From NCBI RefSeq assembly GCF_014204975.1, contig NZ_JACHMM010000001.1, positions 2,046,001-2,110,000 of the forward strand: a stretch of DNA of 64,000 bases, given 5' to 3'. A program made the translations under genes and the position numbers. Shown piece after piece: positions 50,789 through 59,510 of this stretch (position 1 is the stretch's first letter; each line of letters begins with the position of its first letter). Under the pieces are notes generated by a model, which saw only the letters and a list, made by a program, of their open reading frames with translations, was not told the origin of the DNA and made no database searches. The stretch is from Jiangella mangrovi. GTDB taxonomy: Bacteria > Actinomycetota > Actinomycetes > Jiangellales > Jiangellaceae.

Positions 50789-53101
50789 ATGGACGTGGAG
50801 CGCGCAGGCAGGACCGGCTCGCATCCCGGGCCCGCGCGGCGCCGGATGCGGGTGGGCCGGATCCGCCTCGCCGCACTCCTGGCGGGCGTCCTCGCGGTGC
50901 TGGCGCCGCTGCTGGCGGCCTCGCCCGCGGCCGCCGAGACACCGGCCCCCACCACAGGCTCCGACCCGCAGCAGCGCGTCGTCCTGCTCGGCGTCGCGGG
51001 GCTGTCCTGGCCCGACATCACGGCCGAGGGGATGCCCACCCTGCACGCGATGGCCGGCTCTGAGGCGGCCGGCTCGCTGACCGTGCGCACGGTCAGCGCC
51101 CGCACCTGCGTGGTCGACGGCTGGCTCTCGGTGAGCTCCGGGCGGCGTTCCACCGACCTCATGGACACCGACGGCGACGGCGAGAACGACCGGTTCTGCC
51201 GGCAGGCGCCGGAGCCGGCGGCCGCGCAGGACGGCCCGGGCGCCGTCGTCCCCGGCTGGGAGCTGCTGCAGCAGCAACAGGACGACAACGCCTACAACGC
51301 CGAGATCGGCCTGCTCGGCGACCGGCTGGCCGAGGCCGGCGTGTGTGCGACGGCGGTCGGCGCGGGCGCGGCGCTGGCGCTGGCCGACTCCACCGGCCGG
51401 GTGCCGGCGTACCACCCCTACTCCGGCGAGCTCGGCGCCGGGCTGCTGAGCGAGTGTCCGATCACCGTCGTCGACCTCGGCGGGCTGCCCAACCCGGCGC
51501 CGCGCGGCAGCGACGAGGCCACCGTCCAGGCCGCCCTCGACTCGCGGGCGCAGGCCGCCGCCGGCATCGACCTGCTCGTCGAGCGGGTCATCGACCAGGT
51601 GCCGCCCGACACCGCGCTGTTGATCGCCGGGCTGGCCGACAGCGTCGCCACGCCCGTCCCGCTGCCCGACGAGCCCACGCCCGTCCCGCCGGCCGGGCTG
51701 CGGGCGGCGCTCGCCTCGGGCCCCGTCGCCGAGGGCGGAAGCTTCGGCCCGAACTGGCTGACGTCGTCGTCGACGCTGTGGCCGGGGCTGGTGCAGCTGA
51801 CCGACATCGCGCCGACGCTGCTCGCCTACGCCGGCGTCGAGAACCCCGCCCAGGACGTGGTGGGCCGGCCGTGGCGGCCGGCCGGCGCGCACCCGGGCAA
51901 CGCCGAGGCGACGGTGTCCGAGCTCAACGGCGTCGACCGCGCGGCGGCCATCTACCGCGACCAGTCCGGCCCCTTCTTCCAGATCCTCGGGGGGATCCAG
52001 CTCCTGGTGTTCGCGCTGGCCGTGCTGGCGCTGCGGCGGCGGGTGTCCGCGCGGCCGCTGGTCCTGCGGATCGTGCAGGCGGTGGCCGTGCTTGCGGCCG
52101 CGGCGCCGGTGGCGTCGTACCTGGCGAACATCACCCGGTGGTGGCGCTACGACGAGCCGAACACCGTCCTGTGGACCTCGATCGTGCTCATCTCGATCGC
52201 CCTCGCGGCGATCGCGCTGGCCGGGCCGTGGCGCCGTCGCGTGTACGGCCCGCCCGGCGTGGTGGCCGGTGTGACGGCGACGGTGCTGGCGGTCGACGTC
52301 GCCAGCGGGTCCTCGTTGCAGCAGTCGAGCCTGCTCGGGCTGTCGCCGCTGGTGGCCGGACGGTTCTACGGGTTCGGCAACATCCCGTTCGCGATCTTCG
52401 TCGTCGCGAGCCTGGTGGCCGCGGCGGCGCTGGGCCAGTGGCTGCTCGACACCGGCCGGTCGCGCCGGTTCGCCGCGGGCGCGGTCACCGTCGTCGGCAT
52501 GATCGCCGTGGTCATCGACGGCGCCCCGCAGGCCGGCGCCGACGTCGGCGGCATCCTGGCCGCCATCCCGGGCTTCGCGGTGCTGGTGCTCGGCGCCTAC
52601 GGCGCCCGCGTGACGCTGTCGAAGCTGCTGCTGGCCGGGCTCGGCGCGACGGTGCTGTTCGGGCTGTTCGCGTTCCTCGACTGGCTGCGGCCGGCCGGCT
52701 CGCGGACCCACTTCGGCAGCTTCTTCGCCGACGTGCTCTCCGGCGACGCGCTGACCGTGATCCTGCGCAAGGCCGAGGCGTCGCTCGGCACGCTGGAGCG
52801 CTGGCCCATCTACGGCTGGCTGGTGCCGCTGGCGTTCCTGGTGATCCTCTGGCTGGTGCGGCCCGACGGCGAGAACGCGGTGAGCCGCACGGTGCAGTAC
52901 TGGTCGCTGTTCCGGTACCTCGTGTGGGCGGCGCTGCTGACCGGCGCGGCCGGGTTCGCGGCCAACGACTCCGGCATCATCGTGCCGGCGCTGCTGCTCA
53001 CGGTCGGCGTGCCGCTGGGCGTGGCCGCGGTGGCCGCCGCCCAGCGACTGGCGCCCGTCCCGGCCCGCGACGAGAGCGAACTGCTGACGCCGTCGTCGTA
53101 G
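50789..53101 (+). CDS. large membrane protein with degenerate alkaline-phosphatase-like domain
   Basis: 770 residues. A signal/anchor helix (about 20-45) precedes an extracellular domain (50-390) whose RVVLLGVAGLSW start, SSGRRSTDL and LVQLTDIAPTLLAYAGVENP end follow the alkaline-phosphatase superfamily layout. However, the metal Asp expected in the first motif is Ala and no SDHG is present, so it is probably inactive. About 9-10 membrane helices follow (400-750). Conserved actinobacterial envelope protein of unknown role. ATG 50789 is preceded by TACGGT at 7 nt. It is divergent from pheA. Confidence 0.8.
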   Translation: MDVERAGRTGSHPGPARRRMRVGRIRLAALLAGVLAVLAPLLAASPAAAETPAPTTGSDPQQRVVLLGVAGLSWPDITAEGMPTLHAMAGSEAAGSLTVRTVSARTCVVDGWLSVSSGRRSTDLMDTDGDGENDRFCRQAPEPAAAQDGPGAVVPGWELLQQQQDDNAYNAEIGLLGDRLAEAGVCATAVGAGAALALADSTGRVPAYHPYSGELGAGLLSECPITVVDLGGLPNPAPRGSDEATVQAALDSRAQAAAGIDLLVERVIDQVPPDTALLIAGLADSVATPVPLPDEPTPVPPAGLRAALASGPVAEGGSFGPNWLTSSSTLWPGLVQLTDIAPTLLAYAGVENPAQDVVGRPWRPAGAHPGNAEATVSELNGVDRAAAIYRDQSGPFFQILGGIQLLVFALAVLALRRRVSARPLVLRIVQAVAVLAAAAPVASYLANITRWWRYDEPNTVLWTSIVLISIALAAIALAGPWRRRVYGPPGVVAGVTATVLAVDVASGSSLQQSSLLGLSPLVAGRFYGFGNIPFAIFVVASLVAAAALGQWLLDTGRSRRFAAGAVTVVGMIAVVIDGAPQAGADVGGILAAIPGFAVLVLGAYGARVTLSKLLLAGLGATVLFGLFAFLDWLRPAGSRTHFGSFFADVLSGDALTVILRKAEASLGTLERWPIYGWLVPLAFLVILWLVRPDGENAVSRTVQYWSLFRYLVWAALLTGAAGFAANDSGIIVPALLLTVGVPLGVAAVAAAQRLAPVPARDESELLTPSS

Positions 53102-53117
53102 CCGCGGCGTCCTCGGG

Positions 53118-53936
53118 TCAGAGGGCGGCGACGCGGGCGAGCAGCCGCGCCTCCTCGTCCGCCGTGAGCGGCACCTCCATCGTCCGCAGCCATTCCGCCA
53201 GCTCGCCGTCGCGCAGCGGCCGGTGCTCGGTGGGCTCGCCGGGCCGGCGGACGGTCACCGACTGGTGGGTGACCATGACGTGCCGGCCGGGCAGGTGCTT
53301 GCCGATCATGAGGCCGGTGCGGAAGTGGATGCCGGGGAACGTGCTCGTGTAGTGGTGCGCCATGACGACGTCGATGGGCTTCACCTCGTACTCGTCCGTG
53401 GTGTGGGCGAGCTCCCAGCCGGCCTCGCGGAAGCGCTGCAGCCCCCAGAGGCCGTCGCCGGTGCTGACGACGCGGTAGGGCCAGCCGTCCTGGTCGGACT
53501 CCGCGCCGTCGGCCAGCGGGATCGGGCGCAGCAGGCTCATGCCGAACCCCGGGTCGCACAGCAGCCGCTCGCCGTCGAGCACCACCTCGACGACCATGTG
53601 GCTGCGGCCCTGCTGGGTGCCGGCCGCGGGGTCGCCGACGCGCCCGAGGTGCCGCCGGACGTCGTAGCCCAGCCGCTCCAGCGCCGCCGCGACGACGGTC
53701 GAGTGCTCGAAGCAGTAGCCGCCGCGGCCGCGCCCGGCGAACTTCCCCTGCACGGCGTCGATGCCCACACCCGGATGCTGCTCGAGCAGCACGTCGACGT
53801 TGTCGAACGTGAAGGCGCGCACGTGTGCCTCGTGCAGCTCGTCGAGCGCCTCACGGCTCGGCTCCCGTTCCGGGATGCCGAGCCGCTTCAGATACCCGGC
53901 CAGGTCGAGCCGGTCGATCTCCCACGGATCAGCCAT
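53118..53936 (-). CDS. nat: arylamine N-acetyltransferase
   Basis: 272 residues, full-length NAT. The catalytic triad is readable: Cys in GRGRGGYCFEHS, His in SHMVVEVVLDG, Asp in LLCDPGFG. It transfers acetyl (or propionyl) from CoA to arylamines or hydrazines by a ping-pong reaction. TACGGT at 53949-53944 lies 7 nt before the ATG, so a leaderless transcript is likely. It converges on the large membrane protein gene. Confidence 0.95.
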   Translation of the reverse strand: MADPWEIDRLDLAGYLKRLGIPEREPSREALDELHEAHVRAFTFDNVDVLLEQHPGVGIDAVQGKFAGRGRGGYCFEHSTVVAAALERLGYDVRRHLGRVGDPAAGTQQGRSHMVVEVVLDGERLLCDPGFGMSLLRPIPLADGAESDQDGWPYRVVSTGDGLWGLQRFREAGWELAHTTDEYEVKPIDVVMAHHYTSTFPGIHFRTGLMIGKHLPGRHVMVTHQSVTVRRPGEPTEHRPLRDGELAEWLRTMEVPLTADEEARLLARVAAL

Positions 53937-53958
53937 GCGCCCTACCGTAGGGCGCGGG

Positions 53959-54714
53959 TCAGACGCGGCGGAACCGGGCGGGGGCGGACGGGCGGATGCC
54001 GCGCGTCACGAGGGCCCGCATGACGTGCGCGTACTGCCTGCCGCGATGCATCTGGGCCTTGAAGTCGGTGCCGGTGACCCGGTGGTGGAAGTCGACGTCG
54101 ATCTCGACGACGCGGAAGCCGGCGCGCAGCAGGTCGATGGTGAGCCCGGTCTCGACGCCGAAGCCCTGGGCGAGCGGCAGGGCGGCCTCGAACGCGGCCC
54201 GGGTGAGGCAGCGCTGGCCCGACAGCGGCTGCCGCGGCGTCCAGCCGGTGGCGCGCTCGATGCCGGTGGTGGCGAGGTCGACCACGAGTCCGCGGCCGCC
54301 CCCCTCGGTCTTCTGGGCCGGCAGCACGCCGATGGTCATGTCCGCCTCGCCGGCCAGGACGGGGTCGACCAGCGGCCGCGCGTTCGCCGCCGTCGCCTCG
54401 AGGTCGGCGTCGAGGAAGAGCAGCGCCCGCGGCGCGGTGCGACCGGCCTCGCGGGCCTCGACGGCCGCCAGCGCCGTCGCCCCGGTCTCCATGGCGGCGG
54501 CCTTGCCCCGGTTGCGCGCATGCCCGACGACGACGGCGCCGGCGTCGGTGGCCGTCACCGCGGTGCGGTCGGCCGAGCCGTCGTCGACCACGATGACCAG
54601 GTCGACCCCGGGGAGGCCCAGGGTGGCCTCGACGGTGGCCGCGATGCGGTCCTGCTCGTCCTTGGCGGGGATGATCGCGGCGACGCCGTCCGCGCGGCGG
54701 TCCTCGGAGGTCAT
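53959..54714 (-). CDS. glycosyltransferase family 2
   Basis: 251 residues. GT-A fold: VAAIIPAKDEQDRIAATVEA, LVIVVDDGSADRT, ARNRGKAAAMETG and the DXD-type LFLDADLEA are present. It has no membrane helix, unlike dolichol-phosphate mannosyltransferase fusions, so it is a soluble or peripheral GT2 of the glucosyl-3-phosphoglycerate/polyprenyl-transferase-like kind. The acceptor is unknown. TAAGCT 8 nt before ATG 54714 gives the start. It is divergent from arcA. Confidence 0.88.
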   Translation of the reverse strand: MTSEDRRADGVAAIIPAKDEQDRIAATVEATLGLPGVDLVIVVDDGSADRTAVTATDAGAVVVGHARNRGKAAAMETGATALAAVEAREAGRTAPRALLFLDADLEATAANARPLVDPVLAGEADMTIGVLPAQKTEGGGRGLVVDLATTGIERATGWTPRQPLSGQRCLTRAAFEAALPLAQGFGVETGLTIDLLRAGFRVVEIDVDFHHRVTGTDFKAQMHRGRQYAHVMRALVTRGIRPSAPARFRRV

Positions 54715-54789
54715 GGGCGCCAAGCTTAGAGGTCTGGTTGTCGTGGCGAAGGGGCAACCGGCGGGCCGCTCGCGTAGCCTCGGCTCACC

Positions 54790-56013
54790 ATGACAACCGT
54801 GCCCACCGTCGACGCCGCCGACTCGGAGGTCGGGCGGCTGCGCACCGTCATGCTCCACCGCCCGGGGCCGGAGCTGAAGCGCCTGACGCCGCGCAACAAC
54901 GACAAGCTGCTCTTCGACGGCATCCCGTGGGTGGGCCGCGCTCAGGACGAGCACGACGCCTTCGCCGGCACCCTCCGCGACCACGGTGTCGAGGTTCTCT
55001 ACCTCGCCGACCTGCTGGCGCAGACACTGGCCGGCGAGGCCGCCCGGCACGACTGCGTCGAGGCGGCGCTGGCCGACCCGCGCCACGGCGACACCCTGCG
55101 GGGCGTCCTGCGTTCGCACCTCGGCGGGCTGCACCCCGACGACCTCGCGCAGGTCCTCATGGCCGGGCTGGCCCACGACGAGCTGCGCTCCGGGCGCGGG
55201 CTGGCGTTCGAGCTGATGGACCGGCACGACTTCGTCATCGACCCGCTGCCCAACCTGCTGTTCACCCGCGACTCCAGCGTGCGCATCGGCGACCACGTGG
55301 CCGTCACCAGCCTGGCCATGGCGGCGCGACGGCGCGAGACCAGCCTGACGTCGGCGATCTACCGGCACCACCCGCGCTTCGCCGGCGGCAAGACCGTCTA
55401 CGGCCCGGAGCTCGAGAACCTCGAGGGCGGCGACGTGCTGCTGCTGGCGCCCGGCGTCGTGGCGGTCGGCACCGGCGAGCGGACCACCCCGGCCGGCGTC
55501 GAGCGGCTGGCCCGCAACGTGCTGGGCGCCGGGCTCGCGCACACCGTGCTGGCGGTCCCGATCGCGCAGGACCGCGCCACCATGCACCTCGACACCGTCC
55601 TCACCATGGTCGACGAGGACGCCATCGTCATGTACCCGAACGTCGCCGACGAGCTGACGGCGGTGGCGCTGCGCTGGTCCGGCGACGACCTCGTCATCGA
55701 CGGTGAGCCGGCGCCGTTCGTCGAGGTGGCCGCGGCGGCCATGGGCATCGACGCCCTGCGCATCGTCGAGACCGGCCTCGACCCCGTCACCGCCGAGCGC
55801 GAGCAGTGGGACGACGGCAACAACACCCTGGCCATCGGGCCGCGGCTGGCCGTCGCCTACGAGCGGAACACCGAGACCAACGCCCGGCTCGAGGATGCCG
55901 GCGTCGAGGTGCTGCGCATCCCGGGCAGCGAGCTGGGGTCGGGCCGCGGCGGGCCGCGGTGCATGTCCTGCCCCATCCGGCGCGACTCGCTGGCGGCGCC
56001 GACCGCAGGCTGA
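54790..56013 (+). CDS. arcA: arginine deiminase
   Basis: 407 residues with the guanidino-modifying fold. It starts [21 protein letters not shown], with [20 protein letters not shown], the [15 protein letters not shown] catalytic His region, and the C-terminal nucleophile Cys in GGPRCMSCP. It hydrolyses arginine to citrulline and ammonia. No arcB, arcC or antiporter is next to it, so it stands alone. TAGCCT 9 nt before ATG 54790. Confidence 0.95.
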   Translation: MTTVPTVDAADSEVGRLRTVMLHRPGPELKRLTPRNNDKLLFDGIPWVGRAQDEHDAFAGTLRDHGVEVLYLADLLAQTLAGEAARHDCVEAALADPRHGDTLRGVLRSHLGGLHPDDLAQVLMAGLAHDELRSGRGLAFELMDRHDFVIDPLPNLLFTRDSSVRIGDHVAVTSLAMAARRRETSLTSAIYRHHPRFAGGKTVYGPELENLEGGDVLLLAPGVVAVGTGERTTPAGVERLARNVLGAGLAHTVLAVPIAQDRATMHLDTVLTMVDEDAIVMYPNVADELTAVALRWSGDDLVIDGEPAPFVEVAAAAMGIDALRIVETGLDPVTAEREQWDDGNNTLAIGPRLAVAYERNTETNARLEDAGVEVLRIPGSELGSGRGGPRCMSCPIRRDSLAAPTAG

Positions 56014-56102
56014 CGCCGTCGTTACCTCGCGCCACGGCATCTTTTCGACAAGGGCACAGACAGGTCGAGACCGGACCCTAACGGCACGAATCTCAAGAAG
56101 TC

Positions 56103-56192
56103 GTCATTCGGTGGAACTTCTCCCCCCGGATGACGGTAAACTCCGAAGTGACCCCGGTCGCTCGTGTTCCCCCGTCGTGAGCGGTCGGGGTC
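56103..56192. terminator. two hairpins in the arcA-DUF5926 convergent gap
   Basis: GTCATTCGG/CCGGATGAC (56103-56111 with 56126-56134, one mismatch) and GACCCCGGTCGCTC/GAGCGGTCGGGGTC (56150-56163 with 56179-56192, wobble in the middle), the second followed by TTCTC. They lie in the 204-bp gap between two convergent genes and probably terminate arcA and the opposite transcript. No gene is seen in the gap. Confidence 0.5.
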
Positions 56193-56217
56193 TTCTCTGC
56201 CCGGAGTCCCCCGGGCG

Positions 56218-57135
56218 TCAGCGGATGGTGACCTGACGGTTGGCCAGGCCGGCCCGCGCGCGGCGCTGCTCACCCGTCAGCGGGGTCTTCGCTGCCACGG
56301 CCTCGGCCAGGCGTTCGCCCAGCGCGGCGGCGGGTTCCTCGACGGCGTCGGCGGTGGTGCCGTCGACCAGATCCCACACGGGGACGAGGAGCCCGGAGGC
56401 CCGGAACGTGCCCAGCAGGCGGGTGCCCTCGCCCAGCGTGTCCTGGCCGGCGGCGTGCAGCCGGGCCAGGCCGTCGAGCAGCGGCTCCTCGTCGTACGGG
56501 AGGACCCAGCGGACCTGGTCGCGGTCGCCGAGGCTGCACCAGTAGGCGGCCTCGACCGAGCTCAGGCGGGCGGACGGCACGATGGCCGAATTCGCCTCCT
56601 CGAGCGCCGAACGGGCGTCGGAGCCGGCGTCCGACTCGGGATCCAACCAGTAGTCGAATCCGTCGTGAACCGTGACCTGCAATTCCGCGTCGACGTCGAT
56701 GACGTCGTGCAGCCGCGGGGCCTCGGGCGGGCGCGGGCCGGGGCTGACGGTGCTGCCCGGCTCGGCCTCGAGCGCCGTGGTCAGCGTGTGGCCGAGGTCG
56801 GCGGCGGGGTCGCCGGTGGAGGTCATGGTCTGCAGCGCCAGCAGGATCTCGCCGTTCTCGCGCACCAGGGCGGGGAAGGCGCCCGGCAGCAGCGTGCAGA
56901 GCACGACGGAGCGGTCGTCGCCGGACGCGAGCCGCAGCGGCGCCGTCGCGGACGAGACGATCTCGCGCATGGCCACCCAGTCGCACTCGCCCGGCAGGCC
57001 CTCGAACGGGCGGGCGACGTAGTGACGCTCGGCCTCGCGGGCCTTCTTGCCGTGGCAAACCTTGTAGCGCTTGCCCGAGCCGCACGGGCAGGGCTGACGC
57101 GGGCCGACGACGGGAACCTCGGTAGTGGCACTCAC
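56218..57135 (-). CDS. DUF5926 family protein with SEC-C motif
   Basis: 305 residues. The N-terminal SEC-C zinc motif, GPRQPCPCGSGKRYKVCHG, holds the CxC...CH ligand pattern found at the SecA C-terminus. The remainder is the actinobacterial DUF5926, alpha/beta and acidic, with VIDVDAELQVTVHDGFDYW. The role is unknown; SEC-C domains usually aid protein or SecB contacts. GTG 57135 has TACCCT 7 nt upstream. Confidence 0.88.
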   Translation of the reverse strand: MSATTEVPVVGPRQPCPCGSGKRYKVCHGKKAREAERHYVARPFEGLPGECDWVAMREIVSSATAPLRLASGDDRSVVLCTLLPGAFPALVRENGEILLALQTMTSTGDPAADLGHTLTTALEAEPGSTVSPGPRPPEAPRLHDVIDVDAELQVTVHDGFDYWLDPESDAGSDARSALEEANSAIVPSARLSSVEAAYWCSLGDRDQVRWVLPYDEEPLLDGLARLHAAGQDTLGEGTRLLGTFRASGLLVPVWDLVDGTTADAVEEPAAALGERLAEAVAAKTPLTGEQRRARAGLANRQVTIR

Positions 57136-57199
57136 GGAGGCGAGGGTAGCCGGTATGGATGAGAAGGTGTGAGCCGGACGCCGCGACAGGGCCGCGGGG

Positions 57200-57652
57200 T
57201 CAGGCGACCGGCGTCCAGGGGCCGATGACGGCGTGCACCGTCACCCGGCCGGGCTCGGATCGCACTCGCCACTCGCGGGCGATGGCGTCGACGATGGACA
57301 GGCCGCGGCCCTGGTCCTCGGTGGACGTGGGCTGGCGCACCTGCGGGCGCTCGGAGCCGCCGCCGTCGCTGACCTCGATGAGGACGTCGTCGCCCAGGAC
57401 GGCCCACTGCAGCACGACCCCGGTGCGGGTGCTGCTGAGCGGCAGCGGCTGCGCGTGCAGGATGGCGTTGGTGACCAGCTCGGTGACGACGATCAGAGCG
57501 TTCTCGATGACCGTCGGCGAGACGTTGGTGTTGCGGAGATCCTCGGCGACGAGATGACGGGCGTGCGGGACGTTGCTGACCTCGCCGGTCAGCTCGACCG
57601 AGCGTGCGCTGTTGGATCGGGCCTCACGCCTCGTGGCCACGACTCGACCCAC
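57200..57652 (-). CDS. RsbW-like ATP-binding protein (anti-sigma/regulatory kinase)
   Basis: 150 residues with a GHKL/HATPase_c fold: the N-box is ENALIVVTELVTNAILHA, the G1 box is IEVSDGGGSERP, and the G2 region is QGRGLSIVDAIAREW. Single-domain proteins like this are numerous in actinomycetes and act as serine kinases on anti-anti-sigma factors or as stand-alone regulators. No partner is encoded nearby. GTG 57652 has GGGAG about eight bases upstream; the frame continues to GTG 57670. Confidence 0.85.
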   Translation of the reverse strand: MGRVVATRREARSNSARSVELTGEVSNVPHARHLVAEDLRNTNVSPTVIENALIVVTELVTNAILHAQPLPLSSTRTGVVLQWAVLGDDVLIEVSDGGGSERPQVRQPTSTEDQGRGLSIVDAIAREWRVRSEPGRVTVHAVIGPWTPVA

Positions 57653-57997
57653 CGCTTGATCTCCCTTCACCGGACCCACGCCACCCGCATCCAGTGGTGC
57701 CCACTGCACGACTCTGCCAAACCTCCCGACAGTGAACCATTCGCCACACGCTCACGTCCATATGTTGAGATGAGAGTTTGCCGATTCTCCGTCGTCGCAG
57801 GCGAGCGCCTTGGATGCCGTGCATCTGCATGTGCACCATAGATCACCAGCGCGTTTGTCTGATCTTGGGCCACCCGGGTCGCGGCGGTGCGGCGATCGGG
57901 ATGCCCTCATCGCACAGATATGTCCGACCGTGACATTTCCTTCCGTGCCGAAGTGGCGCATCGACCGCTAGGTTAGAGCGGGGCGGAGAGGATGACG
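57653..57997. other. 345-bp divergent intergenic region
   Basis: Less GC-rich than its surroundings and without a credible gene; short open frames on the minus strand lack ribosome sites and family resemblance. It must contain the RsbW-like promoter and that of the flavohaemoglobin-like gene (TAGGTT at 57970-57975 is a plausible -10). Confidence 0.4.
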
Positions 57998-59455
57998 ATG
58001 TGGACTCACTCCCGGTCTTCGGGACAACGTGGGGCGGAAGGTGGTCGGACCGGGGACACGACGGGCGAGGCCATGCCCGACGCTACCCGGACCGATGCGC
58101 ACGCCCCGGCTGACACGCGCGACCCCGTGTCGTGGTTCGAACCCGGCGTAGCCGTGCCGCCCATCCCGTTGCGCCGCAACGGCGAGGCCGTGGTTGCGGG
58201 TGCCGACGATGCGGGTGAGACTCTGTCGCGACCGGTCGAGGAGGACACGCCGTCGTCCGACGGCGAGTCAGGGGCACACCCCGTCACTGGATCCGAGGCG
58301 GAGCCGGAGCGAACACTGGACGTTCAGCCGCCCAACACCACCGGGCTCGACGGTGAGGCACTGCGCGAGAGCCTGGCGCTGGTCGAGGACCACCTCGACG
58401 CCGTCGGGACCGACTTCTACGCGCAACTGTTCACCATCGCCCCGGAGTCGCGCGACCTCTTCGGGGCCGGCATGGCGGTGCAGCGCTCGCGTCTGGTCGG
58501 CGCGCTGGTGAGCATCGTCGGCAGCGCCGACGACCGCGAGACCCTCGTCCCGTACCTCGAGGGGCTGGGCCGCGACCACCGCAAGTTCGGCGTCATCGAC
58601 CAGCACTACGCCCCGGTCGGCACGGCGCTCGTGCTGGCCATCCGCCGGGCGCTCGGCGACGCGTGGACGCCGCGCTTCGAGTCGGCCTGGATCGAGGCCT
58701 ACGACCGCATCGCGTCCATCATGGTCGGCGCCGCCCGCCGCGACGCCGTCATCGCGCCGCCGTGGTGGGACGCCGAGGTCGTCTACCACCGCCGCATCCT
58801 CGACGACCTCGCGATCATGCAGGTCCGGCCGCACACCGACTACCCGTACCGCCCCGGCCAGTACACCTACGTCACCACGCCGCGGCGGCCGAAGATCTGG
58901 CGGGCCTACTCCATGGCCTCTGCCCCCCGCGACGACGGCCTGCTCGAGTTCCACGTCCGCACCGTCGGCGCCGGCTGGGTCAGCAGCGCGCTGGTCTGGC
59001 GCACCGAGCCCGGCGACATCCTGCACCTGGGCGCCCCGCAGGGTCACGACGTCGCCACGCCGCGCTCCGAGCACGACCTGCTCTGCATCACCGGCGGCAC
59101 CGGCATCGCGCCCGTGCTGGCCACGCTGCAAGAGCTGGAGCAGCGCCAGGACGGCCGCCGGGTGCACGTCTTCTACGCCGGCCGCGACCGCGACCACCTG
59201 TACGCGCTGCCGCACCTCGAGTCCATCGGTGTGCGCTACCGCCGGCTGACGGTCGTCCCCGTCGTCTCGCCCGACGGCCCCACCGACCGCAGCCCCGACC
59301 TCATGGGCAACATCGTCTCGGCTTACGGCGACTGGCGGAAGCACCGCGTCTACGTCGCCGGCCCGACGACCATGGTGGCCACGAGCCTCGAGCGGCTGCG
59401 CGAGCAGGGCGTCCCCGACGAGCAGATCGTCGTCGACGACTACGGTCTCTGGTGA
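57998..59455 (+). CDS. flavohaemoglobin-like globin/ferredoxin-reductase fusion with N-terminal extension
   Basis: 485 residues. An acidic, disordered extension of about 115 residues precedes a globin domain (about 118-250) with B10 Tyr in TDFYAQLF and proximal His in GLGRDHRKFG. The FAD domain (about 265-355) has WRAYSMAS, and the NAD domain has CITGGTGIAPVLATL. This is the layout of Hmp-type NO dioxygenases that turn NO into nitrate. ATG 57998 has GGAGAGG six bases upstream; ATG 57992 in the same frame is too close to it. It is divergent from the RsbW-like gene. Confidence 0.88.
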   Translation: MWTHSRSSGQRGAEGGRTGDTTGEAMPDATRTDAHAPADTRDPVSWFEPGVAVPPIPLRRNGEAVVAGADDAGETLSRPVEEDTPSSDGESGAHPVTGSEAEPERTLDVQPPNTTGLDGEALRESLALVEDHLDAVGTDFYAQLFTIAPESRDLFGAGMAVQRSRLVGALVSIVGSADDRETLVPYLEGLGRDHRKFGVIDQHYAPVGTALVLAIRRALGDAWTPRFESAWIEAYDRIASIMVGAARRDAVIAPPWWDAEVVYHRRILDDLAIMQVRPHTDYPYRPGQYTYVTTPRRPKIWRAYSMASAPRDDGLLEFHVRTVGAGWVSSALVWRTEPGDILHLGAPQGHDVATPRSEHDLLCITGGTGIAPVLATLQELEQRQDGRRVHVFYAGRDRDHLYALPHLESIGVRYRRLTVVPVVSPDGPTDRSPDLMGNIVSAYGDWRKHRVYVAGPTTMVATSLERLREQGVPDEQIVVDDYGLW

Positions 59456-59467
59456 CTTCTAGCCCTC

Positions 59468-59485
59468 TCTAGCGTTCGCGCTAGA
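59468..59485. terminator. UUCG-tetraloop hairpin between flavohaemoglobin and ATPase genes
   Basis: TCTAGCG-TTCG-CGCTAGA: a perfect seven-pair stem closed by the very stable UUCG tetraloop (CGAA on the other strand), 13 bp past the flavohaemoglobin stop and in the gap to the convergent ATPase gene. Confidence 0.6.
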
Positions 59486-59510
59486 CAGTCGTAGACGACC
59501 CGATGCTCCG

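Noticed and set aside
57667-57961. Short minus-strand ORFs upstream of the RsbW-like gene
   Set aside because: No ribosome site, no codon bias and mutually overlapping frames; treated as intergenic.
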